From: G963691835 sp963691835
GTDB lineage: Bacteria; Pseudomonadota; Alphaproteobacteria; Thalassobaculales; Thalassobaculaceae
Reading direction: 5' to 3'
DNA length: 64,000 nt
Assembly: GCA_963691835.1 (NCBI GenBank)
Contig: OY829383.1
Span: 310,001-374,000 of the forward strand
Position 1 is the stretch's first letter, and every line of letters begins with the position of its first letter. The notes beneath the pieces were generated by a model. That model did not search any database. It saw nothing but the letters and a program-made list of their open reading frames with translations, and was not told the origin of the DNA. A program made the translations under genes and the position numbers. This document shows positions 17,511 through 27,156 of this stretch, in pieces.

Positions 17511-18560
17511 CTAGACGCCCGCCAGTTCTCGACCGATGGCTGCCAACTTTGGCGCCTTCGCCCCCACTTCCATGGCATTCTCGGAGCTTGCGTTCCCTTG
17601 AAGGCCTCTTGCGTATACGCCCTGGCAAATGGCGGAAAGACGGAAGAACGAGAAGGCCTGGAAGAAGCGCCAGTTCGGGATCTCATCCCGCCCCGTCCGG
17701 CGGGCGTAAGCAGCGACGTAGTCCTCTTCAGCAGGGATCCCCAACGCATCCAGATCCAGCCCAACCAGTCCCTTCAACGCCTTATCGTCGTAGGGGTTAC
17801 GGTACGTCATGCAGTTGTAGGCCAGATCGGACAAGGGATGCCCCAAAGTGCCCAACTCCCAGTCCAGGATTGCGATGACCCTCGGCTCCGTCTTGTGGAG
17901 CATCAGGTTCTCAAGCCGGAAGTCGCCATGGACGATGGAGACTTCGTCTTCCGGCGGGTCCTGTTCCAGCAACCAACGGATCAGCACGTCCATGTCCGGC
18001 ATGGGGTCGGTCTTGGATGCTTCGAACTGGCGCGTCCATCTGTCGATCTGACGGCCCACGTAGTTTGCCGGTTTGCCGTAGCCCTCCAATCCGACGGACG
18101 ACGGATCGACGGAGTGCATCTTCGCCATCGCATCGTTCATGGAATCCCATATGGCGCGCCGCTCATCAGGCCCGAACCCTTCGTCAAGAGAGGGTTCCGT
18201 CGCGACGCGGCCATCCAGATGATCCATCACATAGAAAGCGGTACCGATGACGTCTGTGTCCTCGCAAAGAAGACGCATCGTTGGCACGGGGACATCGGTC
18301 GCGGCCAAGGCAGCCATGACCCTGTACTCTCGCTCGACGGCATGGGCGGACGGCAGCAAGGTTCCCGGAGGTTTCTTGCGCAAGACGAACCGATCACCGC
18401 CTGGGGCCGTTATCTGAAACGTCGGGTTCGACTGCCCGCCCTGAAACTGAAGGACGTCGATACCGCCCTTGAACATGGGAAGACCGTTGTTCGCGAGATA
18501 AGAGGATAGTCGCGGCTCGTCGAACCGGTGGATGTCCAGCACAGGGCCAAGCGTCGCCAT
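17511..18560 (-). CDS. Phosphotransferase family protein (APH-like kinase fold)
   Basis: Kinase-fold protein of 349 aa of the aminoglycoside-phosphotransferase group, close to proteins related to the kinase domain of ACAD10. An N-terminal lobe with GGQSNPTF and FVLRKKP supplies the ATP-binding glycine loop and lysine. The catalytic loop is VHGDFRLENLM and the metal-binding Asp is in AILDWELGTLG. The start at 18560 follows GAGGAT and lies ten bases after the SDR gene stop, so the pair is probably co-transcribed. The pairing with an SDR suggests fatty or hydroxy-acyl metabolism; the substrate is unknown. Confidence 0.82.
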   Translation of the reverse strand: MATLGPVLDIHRFDEPRLSSYLANNGLPMFKGGIDVLQFQGGQSNPTFQITAPGGDRFVLRKKPPGTLLPSAHAVEREYRVMAALAATDVPVPTMRLLCEDTDVIGTAFYVMDHLDGRVATEPSLDEGFGPDERRAIWDSMNDAMAKMHSVDPSSVGLEGYGKPANYVGRQIDRWTRQFEASKTDPMPDMDVLIRWLLEQDPPEDEVSIVHGDFRLENLMLHKTEPRVIAILDWELGTLGHPLSDLAYNCMTYRNPYDDKALKGLVGLDLDALGIPAEEDYVAAYARRTGRDEIPNWRFFQAFSFFRLSAICQGVYARGLQGNASSENAMEVGAKAPKLAAIGRELAGV

Positions 18561-18570
18561 GCCCAGATCC

Positions 18571-19335
18571 TCAGGACGGATCGCCGATGGTCCGGCCACC
18601 ATCAGCAACGATCGTCTGGCCGGTCACGAAGGAGGCTTCATGGCTCGCGAGGAACGTCGCAACATATCCAATATCATCGGGATCGCCGAGACGGCCTAGG
18701 GGTGTGACCTTCTCCATCAGGGTCCGCCGCTCATCATCCTCCCAAAGGGCGCGGGCGAAGTCGGTTTTCACCAAGCCGGGGGCGATGGCATTGACGCGAA
18801 TGTTCGATGGCCCCCACTCCACCGCAAGGTTCCGGACAAGTTGCTGCTCAGCCGCCTTCGAGATGCCGTAGAGCCCAAGCTTCCGGTTGCCGTACATGGA
18901 CGCGATGGAGGAAATCAGAATGACGGCGCCGTCACGCCGCTCCGCCATCTCCGGCAGGACCATGTTGCAGAGCCAGAACGCACTTTTGACATTGGTGGTC
19001 ATGATCTTGTCGTAGGCCTCGTCTGACGCCTCCAGCATCGGGCCGAAAACCGGATTGGTCGCTGCGTTGCAGACCAGAACATCGATCTGGCCGAAGGCAT
19101 CCCGCGATCCCTTCACCAGCGCTTGAAGCTCTTCTTTGCGGCCAATGTTGCAGGGCACCGCGACCGCCTCGTGACCCTCGGCGACCAGCTCGTCGACGAC
19201 GGCCTGACACGCGTCGAGCTTCCTGGAGGAAACAACGATTTTTGCCCCGGCGTCCGCCATCCTGTGCGCGATCGACCTGCCGATGCCCCGCGACGACCCC
19301 GTGACCAATGCCACCTTGCCGGTGAGATCGAACAT
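18571..19335 (-). CDS. SDR family oxidoreductase
   Basis: Classical short-chain dehydrogenase of 254 aa. Cofactor motif TGSSRGIGRS (TGxxxGxG) near the N-terminus, NAG-type motif as VCNAATN, catalytic Ser in ILISSIAS and YGISK as YxxxK. The ending VTGQTIVADGG is typical of 3-oxoacyl-ACP-reductase-like SDRs. The ATG at 19335 has a strong AGGGAGG. It is the first gene of a two-gene minus-strand unit with the APH-like kinase, and diverges from the surE-like gene. Confidence 0.85.
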   Translation of the reverse strand: MFDLTGKVALVTGSSRGIGRSIAHRMADAGAKIVVSSRKLDACQAVVDELVAEGHEAVAVPCNIGRKEELQALVKGSRDAFGQIDVLVCNAATNPVFGPMLEASDEAYDKIMTTNVKSAFWLCNMVLPEMAERRDGAVILISSIASMYGNRKLGLYGISKAAEQQLVRNLAVEWGPSNIRVNAIAPGLVKTDFARALWEDDERRTLMEKVTPLGRLGDPDDIGYVATFLASHEASFVTGQTIVADGGRTIGDPS

Positions 19336-19495
19336 ACCATCCTCCCTGACGCCGCCCGCTTCGTATGCGGCGGCCGTTCGTTCTGCGGCCAGTCGCACGG
19401 GCAATCAGACAAACCCTTCACGCTGGCGGTTCGATCACCTATAGGGCTCGCGTAAGGGGGCTGTCGAGGCCTCACCGCAACCGACGGAGCCGCCG

Positions 19496-20287
19496 ATGTC
19501 CGAGCCCGACGCCAAAATTCTCAACCGTATTCTGATCACAAACGACGATGGCGTGGATGCGCCAGGGATCGAAGTTGCCGAAGCGGTTGCCGCCGATTTG
19601 GCGAACGAGGTCTGGACCGTTGCGCCCGAACATGATCAGAGCGGCACCTCGCGCCAGATCAGCATCCATAATCCCCTGCGGTTGCAGCAAAGGGGGGAGC
19701 GGCGCTTCGCGGTCACGGGCTCCCCTGCTGACGCAGCCGTAATGGGGCTTCGAGAGGTCCTGAAGGATGCGCCCCCGGACCTTGTCCTGTCCGGCGTGAA
19801 CGCTGGTGCAAATGTCAGCCTCGAGACGGGATACAGCGGGACTGTCGGTGCGGCACTGACCGCCCGGATGGTCGGCGTCCCGGCGATCGCGCTGAGTCAA
19901 GCCTGGCGGACCCGGCAGGATATCCCCTGGGAAACGTCCCGGATCTGGTTGCCGAAGGTGATCCGCGCGCTTGTCAGCTCGCCTGAATGGCCGACACCCT
20001 GGGTCCCGAACATTAATGTCCCCCCCTTCTTGCCCGATGAAATCGCGGGCGTGGCGGCGACGCGCCAGGAATTGGGACAAAGCCTGGACGTCGCGCTTGA
20101 GGAACGGGTCGACCGGCGGGAGAAGCCCTATTGGTGGCTGTCTTTCTCCCGCACGTGGCACACAAGGGACGAAGGGTCCGACATTTCGGTCATGCGGGAA
20201 AAGATGATCTCGGTCACCCCCCTCAACATGTCGCTGACCGCCGACGAGGCCCTTGATCCACTCGCGGAGATGTTGCGGAACTGCTAG
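19496..20287 (+). CDS. SurE-like 5'/3'-nucleotidase
   Basis: Metal-dependent nucleotide phosphatase of the SurE family, 263 aa. The metal and catalytic residues are visible: ITNDDG (D17, D18), APEHDQSGTS and the asparagine of SGVNAGAN, followed by YSGTVGAA. It departs from housekeeping SurE where NRG/NxG becomes NAG and the usual AMEG after YSGTV becomes ALTA, so it is probably a divergent paralogue with a different substrate. Start ATG at 19496 with a weak Shine-Dalgarno. Not next to pcm or rpoS, the common partners in gammaproteobacteria. Confidence 0.82.
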   Translation: MSEPDAKILNRILITNDDGVDAPGIEVAEAVAADLANEVWTVAPEHDQSGTSRQISIHNPLRLQQRGERRFAVTGSPADAAVMGLREVLKDAPPDLVLSGVNAGANVSLETGYSGTVGAALTARMVGVPAIALSQAWRTRQDIPWETSRIWLPKVIRALVSSPEWPTPWVPNINVPPFLPDEIAGVAATRQELGQSLDVALEERVDRREKPYWWLSFSRTWHTRDEGSDISVMREKMISVTPLNMSLTADEALDPLAEMLRNC

Positions 20288-20365
20288 GTTCCGCACCAAG
20301 GTGAAAACAAGGATCCGCCGCGCCGTCTAGGCGACCGAAGCCGGATCACGTCAGGGAGTAAGACC

Positions 20366-22006
20366 ATGCTGCTGGGCAACATGATGGATCGGCCGATGTT
20401 GATTTCGAGCCTCCTGGACTACGGGGCCGAGATCCATCCCGACACGGAGATCGTCTCCAACCGGGTTGAGGGCGATATCCATCGCCAGACCTACGCAGAG
20501 ACGCGGGGTCGCGTTTGCCAGCTTGCCCACGCGCTGACCGAGCTTGGCATCAAGCCAGGCGACCGCGTTGCCACGCTGGGCTGGAACGGCTACCGCCATT
20601 TCGAGCTGTATTACGGTATCTCCGGCATCGGCGCGGTCTGTCACACGATCAACCCACGCCTCTTCGCCGAGCAGATCATCTATGTCTTAGGCCACGCATC
20701 CGACCGCATCCTGTTTCTGGAGACGACTTTCGTTCCCTTGGCGGAAGCGCTGCTCAACAAGTTGCCGGCCGATCTTCGCTACGTGGTGATGTGCGCTGGC
20801 GATGCGATGCCCGACACCAAGTTGCCCGGCGCCGTGGCGTACGAGGATCTCCTCACCGGCAAGCCGACGACCATCGACTGGCCGGAGTTCGATGAGACCG
20901 CCGCCTCCAGCCTCTGCTACACGTCCGGCACCACAGGTCATCCAAAGGGCGTGCTGTACACGCATCGATCCACGGTGCTGCACACCATGGGCCTGCTGAC
21001 CGTCGCTGACAGCGTCGGTCTGACCCCACGCCAGTCCATTCTTCCCGTTGTGCCGCTGTTCCATGTGAACTCCTGGGGCACTCCCTACGCGACGCCGCTG
21101 ACAGGCACGAAACTCGTCTACCCTGGCCCCCGTCTGGACGGCCCCGGATTGTTCGAGCTGATGGATGCGGAGGGTGTGAACTCGGCCTGGGGTGTGCCCA
21201 CGGTATGGCTCGGTCTCCTCGCGGAGATGCGGAAGCAGGGCCGGAAGCCGAACGGCTTCGACATCGTGATCATCGGCGGATCATCCGCGCCCGAGCCCAT
21301 GATCGCCGAGTTCGAGAAGGATTTCGGCATCGATGTCGTTCACGGCTGGGGCATGACGGAGATGAGCCCGGTCGGCACGCTCTCCACGATTGAGCCCAAG
21401 GACCGGACAAAGCCGGTCGAAGACCGCATCGCGATGAAAGTGAGCCAGGGACGCCGTATGTACGGCGTAGACATGCGGATCCTGGATGAAGACGGAAAGC
21501 CGCTGCCCCACGACGGCGAAGCATTCGGCGAACTCCAGGTCCGGGGCCATGGCATCATGTCGGGCTACTTTGAAAACCAGGAGGGCACCGACGCGGTCAT
21601 GACGCCCGACGGGTGGCTCAAGACCGGTGACGTTGCCAAGATCACCGCGGACGGCTTTCTTTTCGTCGTCGACCGCACCAAGGACGTGATCAAGTCCGGC
21701 GGCGAGTGGATCAGTTCAATCGATCTTGAGAATGCCGCCCTTGGCCATCCGGCCATTGCGGAGTGCGCGGTCATCGCAGCCCATCATCCGAAATGGGACG
21801 AACGGCCTCTGCTGATCGCGCGCTTGAATGAGGGTGCGGAGACGTCGGGCGACGAGATACGGACATTTCTGTCGGACAAGGTCGCCAAGTGGTGGCTGCC
21901 CGACGACGTGGTGTTTGTGGACGACCTCCCGCACACAGCGACGGGCAAACTCTCGAAACTGACGCTGCGGGAGCGTTTCAAGGATCACGTGTTGCCGACG
22001 GCTTGA
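20366..22006 (+). CDS. Medium/long-chain fatty acid-CoA ligase (AlkK-like AMP-forming)
   Basis: AMP-forming acyl-CoA synthetase, 546 aa, activating a carboxylic acid via an acyl-adenylate. Motifs in order: TSGTTGHPKGV (phosphate loop), GWGMTEMSP (adenine/carboxylate region), GWLKTGDVAK (hinge Asp), KSGGEWISS and the C-terminal catalytic lysine in HTATGKLSK. The N-terminus (MMDRPMLISSLLDYG) is typical of AlkK-like and DmdB-like ligases. Start after GGGAG. The downstream cyclase gene follows by about 50 bases and may be co-transcribed. Confidence 0.88.
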   Translation: MLLGNMMDRPMLISSLLDYGAEIHPDTEIVSNRVEGDIHRQTYAETRGRVCQLAHALTELGIKPGDRVATLGWNGYRHFELYYGISGIGAVCHTINPRLFAEQIIYVLGHASDRILFLETTFVPLAEALLNKLPADLRYVVMCAGDAMPDTKLPGAVAYEDLLTGKPTTIDWPEFDETAASSLCYTSGTTGHPKGVLYTHRSTVLHTMGLLTVADSVGLTPRQSILPVVPLFHVNSWGTPYATPLTGTKLVYPGPRLDGPGLFELMDAEGVNSAWGVPTVWLGLLAEMRKQGRKPNGFDIVIIGGSSAPEPMIAEFEKDFGIDVVHGWGMTEMSPVGTLSTIEPKDRTKPVEDRIAMKVSQGRRMYGVDMRILDEDGKPLPHDGEAFGELQVRGHGIMSGYFENQEGTDAVMTPDGWLKTGDVAKITADGFLFVVDRTKDVIKSGGEWISSIDLENAALGHPAIAECAVIAAHHPKWDERPLLIARLNEGAETSGDEIRTFLSDKVAKWWLPDDVVFVDDLPHTATGKLSKLTLRERFKDHVLPTA

Positions 22007-22057
22007 TCGCCGGCAACGGCCCCACCGCATCCGACACACTCGGGGATTTCGGCCGGT

Positions 22058-23278
22058 ATGCAGACCCATTCGGAAAGTGGCGGTGCCGGAGACCCCATCC
22101 ATGCCTTAACCGATTGGATCGTTGAGCAGGGCCTCGACGGTGCTGGCATCGACACTCTCATACCCGGCCTGTGCGACAGGCTGATCGCAGCCGGGTTTCC
22201 GGTCCTGCGTTTTCACGTCGCGATGTCCATGCTGCATCCGAGGGTGGACGGCGTCGGCGGCACTTGGTGGCGAGACTCCGGTTTCGAGTTGGAACGCTAC
22301 GCGCGCACCGAGGAGAAGCCGGACAAATGGCTCCGGAGCCCCATCCGCACGATGATCGAATCTGAAACGATGGCGATGCACCGTCGTTTCGTCGGCCCCG
22401 ATGCAAAGGTCGACTTCGAAGTGTTCGAGGACTTCATCGACGCCGGCGGAACGGAGTGGGCGGCCCGGGTCGTACGGTTCGGAAGTGGAGAGACCGGAAG
22501 CGGCTTGGCGGGCATTGCCATCTCGGTCGTTGGCGATCGGCCGGACGGCTTCGATCACAGCGATTTAGAAACCTTTTCCAGGATCGTGCCATCGCTCGCT
22601 CTGACATGTTACCGGATCGCTCTGCAGGAGCTCGCGGTCAACCTGCTCGACGCCTATCTTGGCGTGGATGCCGGGCGCCGGGTCCTGTCAGGTCAGATCG
22701 AACGGGGTGCCGCGACCCGCGTCACGGCGGCAATCCTTTTCGCCGATATGCGCGGCTTCACGAGACTTGCCGAAGACATGCCCGGCGATCGCTTGCTGCC
22801 GACCCTCAACGGTTTCCTTGGCAGTGTCGTGGAAACGGTCGAAGAGCATGGCGGAGAAGTGCTCAAGTTCCTCGGCGACGGACTCCTCGCCGTGTTCCGG
22901 CCGACCAGCGACGACACTGACGCACTGGGTGAGGCCGCTCGTGCGGCGCTGCATGCCGCTAAGGCGGCCGTAGCGGCAAACGTCGCGGAGAACACGGCGC
23001 GGCGCAAAGCTGGTGACCCGGCACTCGAGTTGGACATCGCGCTTCATCTTGGAGAGGTGATGTACGGCAACGTCGGGTCCGACCGGCGTCTGGACTTCAC
23101 CGTTATCGGCCCCGCGGTGAACGAAGCCAGTCGGATTGAAGGTTTATGCGAACCTCAGGGCCATCCGATCCTGATGTCGGAAGACTTCCAGAGCAGAAGC
23201 GGCCTTCCATCCCGGTCGATTGGCCTCCATACGCTCCGCGGTGTCCCGGAGCCACGGGAGATTTTCGCGCCCGCATGA
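22058..23278 (+). CDS. Class III adenylate/guanylate cyclase
   Basis: Soluble nucleotide cyclase of 406 aa. The N-terminal ~215 residues form an unrecognised sensory-like region with several Trp and Arg. The catalytic domain starts about 220: FADMRGFTRLAED with the first metal Asp, KFLGDGLLAVF with the substrate lysine and second Asp, and VIGPAVNEASRIE as the C-terminal signature. The expected product is cAMP, but the choice between cAMP and cGMP cannot be proven here. Similar N-terminal regions occur in many alphaproteobacterial cyclases. It follows the acyl-CoA ligase gene. Confidence 0.85.
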   Translation: MQTHSESGGAGDPIHALTDWIVEQGLDGAGIDTLIPGLCDRLIAAGFPVLRFHVAMSMLHPRVDGVGGTWWRDSGFELERYARTEEKPDKWLRSPIRTMIESETMAMHRRFVGPDAKVDFEVFEDFIDAGGTEWAARVVRFGSGETGSGLAGIAISVVGDRPDGFDHSDLETFSRIVPSLALTCYRIALQELAVNLLDAYLGVDAGRRVLSGQIERGAATRVTAAILFADMRGFTRLAEDMPGDRLLPTLNGFLGSVVETVEEHGGEVLKFLGDGLLAVFRPTSDDTDALGEAARAALHAAKAAVAANVAENTARRKAGDPALELDIALHLGEVMYGNVGSDRRLDFTVIGPAVNEASRIEGLCEPQGHPILMSEDFQSRSGLPSRSIGLHTLRGVPEPREIFAPA

Positions 23279-23290
23279 CAGTGCGGCTGA

Positions 23291-24430
23291 TCAGTTGACG
23301 CGCCAATGCTCCAGGACGTCACGACGGACCTCGATACCGAGACCCGGGCCGTTGGGAACATGGGCCACGCCATCCTCCACCCGCACCGGCTCAACCAGAA
23401 GATCCTGCCGGAATGGATGCGGGGTGCTGTCGTATTCCAGCAACGGATGATGCGCACCGAAAGCGGGGGTTGTTGTCGGAAGCACCGCCAAGAGGTTCAT
23501 CGCCGCCGCCAATCCGATCCCGGTCCCCCAGACATGGGGGTTGTAGCGGGTACCGTGGACCCAGGCGAGATCGGCGATCCGCTTCGCTTCCGTCAGGCCA
23601 CCGCAGGCGCCTGTGTCGGGCTGGATGATGTCCATCGCACCAGCTTCCAGAATCCGCCGGAAGTCATGCCGGGTGAAGGAACACTCGCCGCCAGCAATCG
23701 GAATTGAGGTCGATGCCCGGATCGTCGCGTACCCTTCAAGATCTTCCGGCTCCACCGGCTCCTCGAACCAGCCGATATCCAGCGGCTCCATCGCCCGGGC
23801 GAGCCGTGCCGCTTGCACCCGGTCGCAACCGTGGTTTGCGTCAACGAAGAGCGAGATCTTCGGCCCGATCGTCTCACGCAGCATCGTGACCAACGCAATA
23901 TCGTCCTCGAAGCCGAAACCGACCTTTGTCTTCATCGCTCCGAAACCGGCAGCGAGATATCCCTCAGCTTCCTCCCTCAGCAGCGCGTGGTTGGTGACCT
24001 GGTCGTCGCTCCGCCGGTAGAGCCCCGTTGCGTACGCTTTCACCGTCGAGCGGACGGGGCCACCCATCAGGGTGTGAACCGGCACTCGGAAATGCTTGCC
24101 CCGCAGATCCCAAAGCGCGATGTCGACCGCCGATAGCGCCTGGACGGCAAGCCCCCGCTGACCATGGTCGCGGAGCATGTTGTAAAGCTCCTCCCAGATC
24201 GCATCCCCGGGAAGGGGCGACCGTCCCATGAGGCGAGGCCCGTAATACTTTTCGATGATCGTTGCCAGGGCCCAGGGTGGGCCGTAGCCATCACCCCATC
24301 CGACCAATCCGGCGTCGGTCTCGATCTCAACAACAAGCCCGACCCGTTTGTCGACCCAGGTTTGAGAGAAGGCGAACGGCTCTTCAATCGGCGCTTCCAG
24401 AACGTGCGCTCGAACCGCTGTAATCTTCAT
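23291..24430 (-). CDS. Mandelate racemase/muconate lactonizing enzyme family protein
   Basis: Enolase-superfamily enzyme, 379 aa, which would abstract a proton alpha to a carboxylate, probably on an acid sugar or dipeptide. The general base motif KxK is at 167-169 (MKTKVGFG). The Mg ligands are D198 (VDANHG), Glu near 224 (FEEPVEPED) and E249 (GGECS). H299 is the likely second base. The start at 24430 follows AGGAAG and gives the usual beginning MKITAVRAHVLEAP. The pyruvate kinase gene lies 37 bases upstream on the same strand, so a small operon is possible. Confidence 0.86.
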   Translation of the reverse strand: MKITAVRAHVLEAPIEEPFAFSQTWVDKRVGLVVEIETDAGLVGWGDGYGPPWALATIIEKYYGPRLMGRSPLPGDAIWEELYNMLRDHGQRGLAVQALSAVDIALWDLRGKHFRVPVHTLMGGPVRSTVKAYATGLYRRSDDQVTNHALLREEAEGYLAAGFGAMKTKVGFGFEDDIALVTMLRETIGPKISLFVDANHGCDRVQAARLARAMEPLDIGWFEEPVEPEDLEGYATIRASTSIPIAGGECSFTRHDFRRILEAGAMDIIQPDTGACGGLTEAKRIADLAWVHGTRYNPHVWGTGIGLAAAMNLLAVLPTTTPAFGAHHPLLEYDSTPHPFRQDLLVEPVRVEDGVAHVPNGPGLGIEVRRDVLEHWRVN

Positions 24431-24467
24431 GAGCTTCCTACCCTGACCTCTTTGGGCAGGGTGCCGT

Positions 24468-25883
24468 TCAGGGGATGCGCTCGACCCGGAGGACGTTCGT
24501 CGAGCCAGGCGTTCCCATGGGCACCCCTGCCGTGATGACGATCTTGTCCCCACTTTCGCCGAATCCGGCTGACTTTGTCACCTCGATGGCGCGTTGAACA
24601 ACGGCGGAGAAACGTTCCTCATTGCCAATCGAAATCCCGTGGACACCCCAGGCCAGGGCCATCCGCCGCACCGTCCGCTCGCTCGCGGTCACGCAAAGGA
24701 TGGTGACCGGCGGACGTTCCCGCGAGGTGCGCAGCGTGGTGGAACCGCTTGTGGTGTACGTCACGATACAGGCAGCACTCACCGTCGCGGCGATCTGCGT
24801 CGCCGCCGCCGTCAACGCATCCGCGACCGTCGGCTCTGGCGCCTCCCGGGATGCATCGGAAAGCTCCCGGTAGAGTGGGTCTCCCTCAACCTGCCGGATG
24901 ATCCGATGCATCATCTCGACCGACTGCACGGGATACTTTCCGGCCGCGGTCTCAGCGGAGAGCATCACTGCGTCCGCACTGTCGTAGACGGCGGTTGCCA
25001 CGTCCGACGCCTCGGCACGCGTCGGGGCGGGAGCGGAGACCATGCTGTCCAACATCTGGGTTGCCACCACGACCGGCTTACCCAACGCGCGGCAGAGCTT
25101 CACGATCCTTTTTTGAAGCGTCGGTACCCGCTCCGGCGGCAACTCCACGCCGAGATCGCCTCGGGCGACCATGACGGCATCCGCGATCTCCACCAGTTCC
25201 TGCAGGTGGTCAATCGCGGCCGGCTTCTCGAGCTTGATCAGGATCGGTGCGCGATTGCCGATCAGGCGCCGCGCCTCCGCCACGTCTTCCGGCCGTTGAA
25301 CAAAGGAAAGAGCGACCCAGTCGACCCCAAGATCCAGAGCGAAAGCCAAATCACTCCGGTCCTTCGCGCTAAGGGCGGAGAGCGGCAGCGTTGCGTTGGG
25401 AACGTTTACGCCCTTCCGGTCCGAGAGCGGCCCGCCGGTGACAACACGGGTGATGGCGTAGCTCGGCCCGTGCTCCGTCACCTCAAGCCGGATCTTTCCG
25501 TCGTCCAGCAAGAGTTCCGTGCCGACGGCCATTGCGTCGAAGATCTCTTTATGCGGCAAGCGAACCCGTTTGCCGTCGCCCGGCACATCATCCATGTCGA
25601 GCCGGAAAGTCGCCCCCTCTTCCAATTCAACCGGACCGTCCGCGAAGGTACCCACGCGCAGCTTGGGGCCCTGAAGGTCGGCCATGATTGCCACGGGATG
25701 ATCCAACTCGGCTTCGACTTCCCGAACCACTCGGAAACGTTCAGCGTGATCTTCGTGGGAGCCATGGCTGAAATTGAACCGGAACACATCCACGCCCGCG
25801 CGGATAAGGTCACGGATACTGTCGCGGGAGTTACTCGAAGGGCCGAGTGTTGCCACGATCTTGGTCGAACGAAATCGTCTCAT
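24468..25883 (-). CDS. pyk: Pyruvate kinase
   Basis: Glycolytic enzyme converting phosphoenolpyruvate and ADP to pyruvate and ATP; 471 aa, normal length for the bacterial form. Visible: RSTKIVATLGPSS at the N-terminus, FRFNFSHG, MADLQGPKLRVG, KLEKPAAIDHL (the catalytic lysine region), MVARGDLGVELP with metal ligands, and the C-terminal allosteric-type domain ending in GVPMGTPGSTNVLRVERI. I take the ATG at 25883; an upstream GTG at 25922 is in frame. Transcribed just ahead of the enolase-superfamily gene. Confidence 0.93.
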   Translation of the reverse strand: MRRFRSTKIVATLGPSSNSRDSIRDLIRAGVDVFRFNFSHGSHEDHAERFRVVREVEAELDHPVAIMADLQGPKLRVGTFADGPVELEEGATFRLDMDDVPGDGKRVRLPHKEIFDAMAVGTELLLDDGKIRLEVTEHGPSYAITRVVTGGPLSDRKGVNVPNATLPLSALSAKDRSDLAFALDLGVDWVALSFVQRPEDVAEARRLIGNRAPILIKLEKPAAIDHLQELVEIADAVMVARGDLGVELPPERVPTLQKRIVKLCRALGKPVVVATQMLDSMVSAPAPTRAEASDVATAVYDSADAVMLSAETAAGKYPVQSVEMMHRIIRQVEGDPLYRELSDASREAPEPTVADALTAAATQIAATVSAACIVTYTTSGSTTLRTSRERPPVTILCVTASERTVRRMALAWGVHGISIGNEERFSAVVQRAIEVTKSAGFGESGDKIVITAGVPMGTPGSTNVLRVERIP

Positions 25884-26015
25884 AAGAGTATTCAAGCCTA
25901 GAAACGTTACGGATGAAAGCACGCTCCGACGACGAACCTTCCCGTCGGGGGGAGGTGACGGGGCTCAAGCCACGGCGTACCGTCTGGTCCTGCCAACGAA
26001 ATCAAACCGGAGACC

Positions 26016-27155
26016 ATGATGCCGCTTACAGCCGATGCCGTTCGCGCCGACGACATCCTGGCGCTTGCCCTCTCTTTCGTTGAGATCGAAAGCCCCACTG
26101 ATCAGCCGGACCAGGTTAACGGTGCAATGGATGCCATCGCGGAGCCGTTGATGGGCATCGGCGCTGCGATCGAGCGTCAGCCGGGACAGGACGGAAAGGG
26201 CGATATCCTGATCGCCCGTGTCCCCGGCGAAGCGAACGGTCCGGGAATCCTGGTCCTGGGCCACATGGATACGGTCCACCCGATGGGAACCAAGACCAGC
26301 ACGCTCGCCATCCGGCGGGAGGGCGATAAGGTTTTTGGCCCCGGAATCTATGACATGAAGGGCGGTAATGCGCTGGCGGTTCATGCACTCCGTCTGATCC
26401 ATGCCGCCGGAGAACGTCCCCGCTCGCCCGTCACCGTTATGATGGTGCCCGATGAGGAGGTTGGTAGCCCGACCAGCCGCGCATCAATCGAGGCGGTGGC
26501 ACGGGAGCACAAGTACGTCTTGGTGCCCGAGCCTTCCGGCGAAGGTGGAAAGCTGACCACCGCGCGCTACGGCATCGCCCGGTATCACGTGAAGACGACG
26601 GGCAAACCAGCGCATGCGGGGGCCAATCATCAGGACGGCCGCTCCGCGATCCGCGAGATGGCGCGCCAGATCCTCGAAATCGAAGAGATGACGGACTACA
26701 GGCGCAAGATCACTCTCAACGTGGGCAATATCCGTGGCGGGACCCATGAAAACGTGGTTCCGATCCATTGCGAAGCCAAGATCCTTGCCCTCGTCCCGGA
26801 CCGGGCTGCGGAAGCGGAGGTCAGGGAGCGGCTTCTTGCGCTTGAGGCCCAGGACCCGGATGTCGCACTTGAGGTTGAGCCCGGCCTCTACCGTCCGCCC
26901 TTCGCCATGAGTCCGGAGATCGAAGCGCTGTACGAACATGCGCGCGGGTTAGCCCGTGAGATCGGTTTCGACCCAAAGTGCCGGGCAGCAGGCGGCGGCT
27001 CAGACGGGAACTTTACTGGTGCGCTGGGTATTCCCACGCTGGATGGCCTGGGGGTCGTGGGCGATGGTGCGCACACCCATCACGAACATCTTCTCTACTC
27101 GCATCTTGAGCCGAGGTGTCTGCTGCTCGCGAGGCTGTTTGAAACGCTGACCTAG
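26016..27155 (+). CDS. M20 family metallopeptidase (carboxypeptidase G2-like)
   Basis: Di-zinc exopeptidase of 379 aa. Metal ligands are visible in GHMDTVHPMG (His and Asp), IYDMKGG (bridging Asp), PDEEVGS (general base and ligand Glu) and the late HTHHEH. A dimerisation insert lies between (HAGANHQDGRSAI). It resembles glutamate carboxypeptidase/acetylornithine deacetylase-like enzymes; the substrate is probably an N-acyl or dipeptidyl amino acid. No signal peptide. It diverges from pyk and converges, with a one-base gap, on the first minus-strand gene of the sugar island. Confidence 0.87.
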   Translation: MMPLTADAVRADDILALALSFVEIESPTDQPDQVNGAMDAIAEPLMGIGAAIERQPGQDGKGDILIARVPGEANGPGILVLGHMDTVHPMGTKTSTLAIRREGDKVFGPGIYDMKGGNALAVHALRLIHAAGERPRSPVTVMMVPDEEVGSPTSRASIEAVAREHKYVLVPEPSGEGGKLTTARYGIARYHVKTTGKPAHAGANHQDGRSAIREMARQILEIEEMTDYRRKITLNVGNIRGGTHENVVPIHCEAKILALVPDRAAEAEVRERLLALEAQDPDVALEVEPGLYRPPFAMSPEIEALYEHARGLAREIGFDPKCRAAGGGSDGNFTGALGIPTLDGLGVVGDGAHTHHEHLLYSHLEPRCLLLARLFETLT

Positions 27156-27156
27156 A

